Part shown: positions 61,553 through 64,000 of the stretch, piece by piece
Layout: each line of letters begins with the position of its first letter
Position numbering within the stretch: position 1 is the first letter of the stretch
Origin: Streptomyces sp. ISL-36
Lineage (GTDB): Bacteria; Actinomycetota; Actinomycetes; Streptomycetales; Streptomycetaceae
Length of the DNA: 64,000 bases
Direction: 5' to 3'
Assembly (NCBI RefSeq): GCF_018614205.1
Contig: NZ_JAGGOS010000081.1
Coordinates: 1 to 64,000, forward strand
Position numbers and translations under genes: made by a program
The notes under the pieces: generated by a model
Database searches by the model: none
Told to the model about the DNA's origin: nothing
What the model saw: only the letters and a program-made list of their open reading frames with translations

Positions 61553-63367
61553 TCAGATACGGCGGACGGTGTGGAGGTTCTTCGCGTACGTGCCCGTGCC
61601 GTCCAGCGTCGAGGCGCCGGCCAGGTCCGACATCGTGGGGCCGTTGCCCGTCTTGCGGCTGGAGAGGAACCGGCGGTTGCCGAGGGAGTCCCTGCCGAGG
61701 TAGATGCCGACGTGGTCGACGACGAGGAACCGCTCGTCCGTCTCCGTCGTCGCCGGGTCGTCCTGCACGTCGTCGCCCGCGTCGGCGTTGAAGAGCACGA
61801 GGTCGCCGGGCTGGAGCAGCGGCGCGGCGGGCGGCGCGAACGTCGCCGGGGGCAGCGTGGCCCGGTCGATCAGGACGCCGGGGGTGTGATCGACCATCTG
61901 CCGGGACCTGCGCGGCAGGCGGGTGCCGGAGGTGTCCTCGTCGGCGGCCATGGGCACGCCCATGTGGAAGCCGTAGACCATCCGTACGTAGCCCGAGCAG
62001 TCGAGGTTGTCGATCTGCTCGCTGACGACGGGGGCGGTCTCGGTGGGGAAGGTCCACGCGATCCCCATGTACTCGTGGAAGTCGGCCCCCTCCACCAGGT
62101 ATCCCTGCGCGTTGGGGTGTCCGTAACCGGCCTCGCCCAGGACGCGCTTGCCCGCCGTCGGGCCGGCCCCGCTGCGCACGTCGGGGGCGCCGGGGAGGAA
62201 CATCGCCGCGTGGGCGAGGACGTCCGGCTCCGTCGAGCCCGCCCAGGCCCGGATCCGCTGCTCGATCTCGGGCGTCCACCTCCCGTCGAACGGTTCCGGC
62301 AGCACCCGGACCCAGTCGCCGTGGGTCACGGTCGGAGGCTGGGCCCACGTGGCGGCGTCCACGGAGAAGCGGTCGACGAGCAGCCGGACCGGCAGATTGG
62401 TCGTCCCGGTGGACGCGATGGCGCGGACGCCGACACGGCCCTTGGTGAAGGTGGTGTCGGTCGCCCCGGCCGTCCACGCGTTCGGCTCCGAGGCGTCCGA
62501 GCGCCACGCCTTCGCCTGTATGCGGCTGCCCTCGTGCCGGACCCGGACCGTCCAGGTGCTCCCGGCCGGGGCGGCGGCGGTCAGCGTCACGGACGCGGCC
62601 AAGGCGGTGACGGCGTTGTTCACCTCCTTCTCGAGACGCAGCTCGACGGCGCCCTGAGGGGTGAAGTGGAGCCTGGCCCGGTAGCTGTTGTCGCTGTCCT
62701 GGTAGCCGAAGGAGAGCGCGAAGGAGTACGCGGCGCCTGCGGGCGCCTTGTCGAAGCGGGCCGTGGCACGGGCGTCGACCTGGGTGATCTCGTCGTCCCG
62801 CACGGTCACATGACGGCTGACGTTGGAGGTCGTCAGGGTGATGATGCCGGTGCCGCCGCCCTCCGCGGTCACCTCGTAGTCACTGGTGGCGCCGTTGACC
62901 TCGCTCCACGAGCCGCCCCCGGGTGTCGCGCCCCAGCCCCACTCCCACACCTTCGGGTCGGGCTCGGCGCGGTTCGGGAGGGTGCGGGTGAAGTAGTCGG
63001 TGAACGGCTGCTTGTTCTCCTGGAAGGTCCGGCTCGGGCCGGGCAGCAGGACCGTGCGGGCACCCTTGGTCAGCAGGGCGACGCGGCCGCCGGCACTGGC
63101 CACCTCGGTCCGCTCCGGGGTCCCGGGCAGGACGCCGACGGTGAGTGCGCCCAGCGACAACCGGCTGAAGAACGACCCGTCGAGCGGGACCGTCGTCACG
63201 GAGGAGAGTCTCCCCGTCGTCCCCGGGGCGGGTGGGAACGGCGGCACCACGACGTCCGCCGCGGGGACGGCGGCCCGGGCGGGCGTGGCGGCGAGCCCGC
63301 CGAGCGGGAGGGCGGCGGCGGACGCCGCGAGGGCGGTGAGCAGGCTGCGTCGTGAGGTGATCGTCAT
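61553..63367 (-). CDS. Secreted NlpC/P60-type peptidase-like protein with Tat signal
   Basis: 604 aa from the ATG at 63367 (an ATG three codons earlier is in frame). A twin-arginine signal (TSRRSLLTALAASAAALPLG) leads. Residues about 145-330 look like a beta-sandwich of the concanavalin/LamG type (SFALSFGYQDSDNSYRARLHF). The last 170 residues are NlpC/P60-like: NLDCSGYVRMVYG (catalytic Cys) and VDHVGIYLG (His). It may cut cell-wall peptides, although the domain order is unusual. No good ribosome site is seen. Confidence 0.78.
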   Translation of the reverse strand: MTITSRRSLLTALAASAAALPLGGLAATPARAAVPAADVVVPPFPPAPGTTGRLSSVTTVPLDGSFFSRLSLGALTVGVLPGTPERTEVASAGGRVALLTKGARTVLLPGPSRTFQENKQPFTDYFTRTLPNRAEPDPKVWEWGWGATPGGGSWSEVNGATSDYEVTAEGGGTGIITLTTSNVSRHVTVRDDEITQVDARATARFDKAPAGAAYSFALSFGYQDSDNSYRARLHFTPQGAVELRLEKEVNNAVTALAASVTLTAAAPAGSTWTVRVRHEGSRIQAKAWRSDASEPNAWTAGATDTTFTKGRVGVRAIASTGTTNLPVRLLVDRFSVDAATWAQPPTVTHGDWVRVLPEPFDGRWTPEIEQRIRAWAGSTEPDVLAHAAMFLPGAPDVRSGAGPTAGKRVLGEAGYGHPNAQGYLVEGADFHEYMGIAWTFPTETAPVVSEQIDNLDCSGYVRMVYGFHMGVPMAADEDTSGTRLPRRSRQMVDHTPGVLIDRATLPPATFAPPAAPLLQPGDLVLFNADAGDDVQDDPATTETDERFLVVDHVGIYLGRDSLGNRRFLSSRKTGNGPTMSDLAGASTLDGTGTYAKNLHTVRRI

Positions 63368-63398
63368 GGCACACATGATCCATGCGACCACCGGGCGG

Positions 63399-63851
63399 TC
63401 AGGTGGCGGTCCCCGTCTCCAGGATTCCCTTGAGGGTCTGCTCGTCCCTCGGTATCTCCTTCTTCACGTGCGGGCGGACGACGAGGGGGACGAGCATCTT
63501 GCCGATGCCGTAGCCCTCGAAGTCGATGGAGAGCGTCAACCGAGAACGCTCACCGTCGCCGAGGGGCTCGATCGTGCCCTGGACATCGCCGCGTACGGGC
63601 CCGTCGATACCGTGAATGTGCCAACTCCTCGGCGGATCCAGGTCGATGACCTGCATCGTCGAGGAGAACTCCCGCCGCCCGATCCGCCGGGTCACGGAGA
63701 CCTTCGAGCCGACGGCGATGGGCTCGGCGCTCAACGGGCGGACCGAGACGGCGCTTTCCTGCCAGTCGGGCAGATGCGTGGGGTCGGTCACGTAGGTGAA
63801 GACCTCTGAGGGGCTGCGGCGAATGTCGATGGTTTCTTTGATGGCGGACAT
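63399..63851 (-). CDS. SRPBCC-fold protein (polyketide cyclase/dehydrase-like)
   Basis: 150 aa from the ATG at 63851 (AGAAGG six bases upstream). The START/SRPBCC pattern begins ETIDIRRSPSEVFTYVTDPTHLPDWQESAVSV and ends with a long C-terminal helix. These bind hydrophobic ligands; no function can be assigned. It is far from the PKS and probably unrelated to it. Confidence 0.85.
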   Translation of the reverse strand: MSAIKETIDIRRSPSEVFTYVTDPTHLPDWQESAVSVRPLSAEPIAVGSKVSVTRRIGRREFSSTMQVIDLDPPRSWHIHGIDGPVRGDVQGTIEPLGDGERSRLTLSIDFEGYGIGKMLVPLVVRPHVKKEIPRDEQTLKGILETGTAT

Positions 63852-63960
63852 GACGCCTTCTTGGCTTGCTGTCAGAGTGGCGGCTGTTGTCGCTTCATAC
63901 AAATGATCCCACGCGGATCGCCGCCCCGCGAGCCGCGGCGAACCCCTGGCCGAGCGGCTC

Positions 63961-64000
63961 TCAGCCCGCTGCGGAGTGCGCCCGGTAGAGGTCGCGGAGC
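63961..64000 (-). CDS. C-terminal end of a further gene (partial)
   Basis: The last 40 bases read LRDLYRAHSAAG then TGA on the minus strand. This is the likely tail of a gene starting outside the window. Too short to identify. Confidence 0.4.
   Translation of the reverse strand, partial: LRDLYRAHSAAG

Noticed and set aside
61272..61703. Plus-strand 143-codon frame after the Lrp gene
   Set aside because: Composition is Arg/Pro-rich shadow type, it has no family resemblance, and half of it is antisense to the NlpC/P60 gene.
63399..63851. SRPBCC protein as a cyclase of the polyketide cluster
   Set aside because: It is 27 kb from the cluster edge with catabolic genes between, and the fold is common in unrelated proteins.

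Overview
The window is very GC-rich, uses GTG and TTG starts freely, packs genes with ATGA/GTGA overlaps and carries a TTA codon in an activator gene. All of this points to a Streptomyces chromosome. The left half (about 1-36400) is one end of a spirotetronate (abyssomicin-type) polyketide cluster; the right half is ordinary catabolic, transport and regulatory sequence.

Biosynthetic region. A modular type I PKS (1-7944, minus strand, running off the left edge) has a KSQ-AT-ACP loading module followed by KS-AT-DH-KR. Both AT domains read as malonyl-specific, so the chain should start from acetyl. Upstream on the same strand are an esterase, ferredoxin, P450 and membrane O-acyltransferase, a four-gene peptide-type ABC system, a luciferase-like monooxygenase and a DHA2 exporter with a divergent TetR gene. 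Next comes a tightly overlapped block: flavin reductase, acetate-eliminating alpha/beta-hydrolase, E2-like acetyltransferase, free ACP, FkbH-like glyceryl transferase and KASIII-like tetronate synthase. The small beta-barrel cyclase (AbyU type) follows. Together the block makes glyceryl-ACP, closes the tetronate, acetylates and eliminates to an exocyclic methylene, and performs the [4+2] spirocyclisation. An RHS/YD-repeat protein heads this block and has no obvious role. Control and support genes follow: a LAL activator with a TTA codon, a phosphopantetheinyl transferase, a metallophosphoesterase, a type II thioesterase and a SARP activator.

Right half. From about 36400: a PL8 polysaccharide lyase, a DMT transporter, a cupin, a class E-like sortase with a lipobox, a truncated ATP-grasp-like remnant, a xylose-type ABC importer, a Cys-rich copper-storage-like protein, a small conserved protein, and an ArsR/MFS pair that looks like a metal-efflux module.

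From 48473 to 59794 lies a likely high-mannose N-glycan locus. A secreted GH85 endoglycosidase frees the glycan, an ABC importer takes it up, and GH38 and GH5-like enzymes trim it. A LacI regulator has matching CTAAA/TTTAG-type palindromes in front of both transcription units. The window ends with an SMP-30 lactonase and divergent Lrp regulator, a secreted NlpC/P60 protein, an SRPBCC protein and the tail of one more gene.

Starts were chosen by ribosome-binding sites, overlaps and domain limits. Family names come from reading motifs, not from searches.
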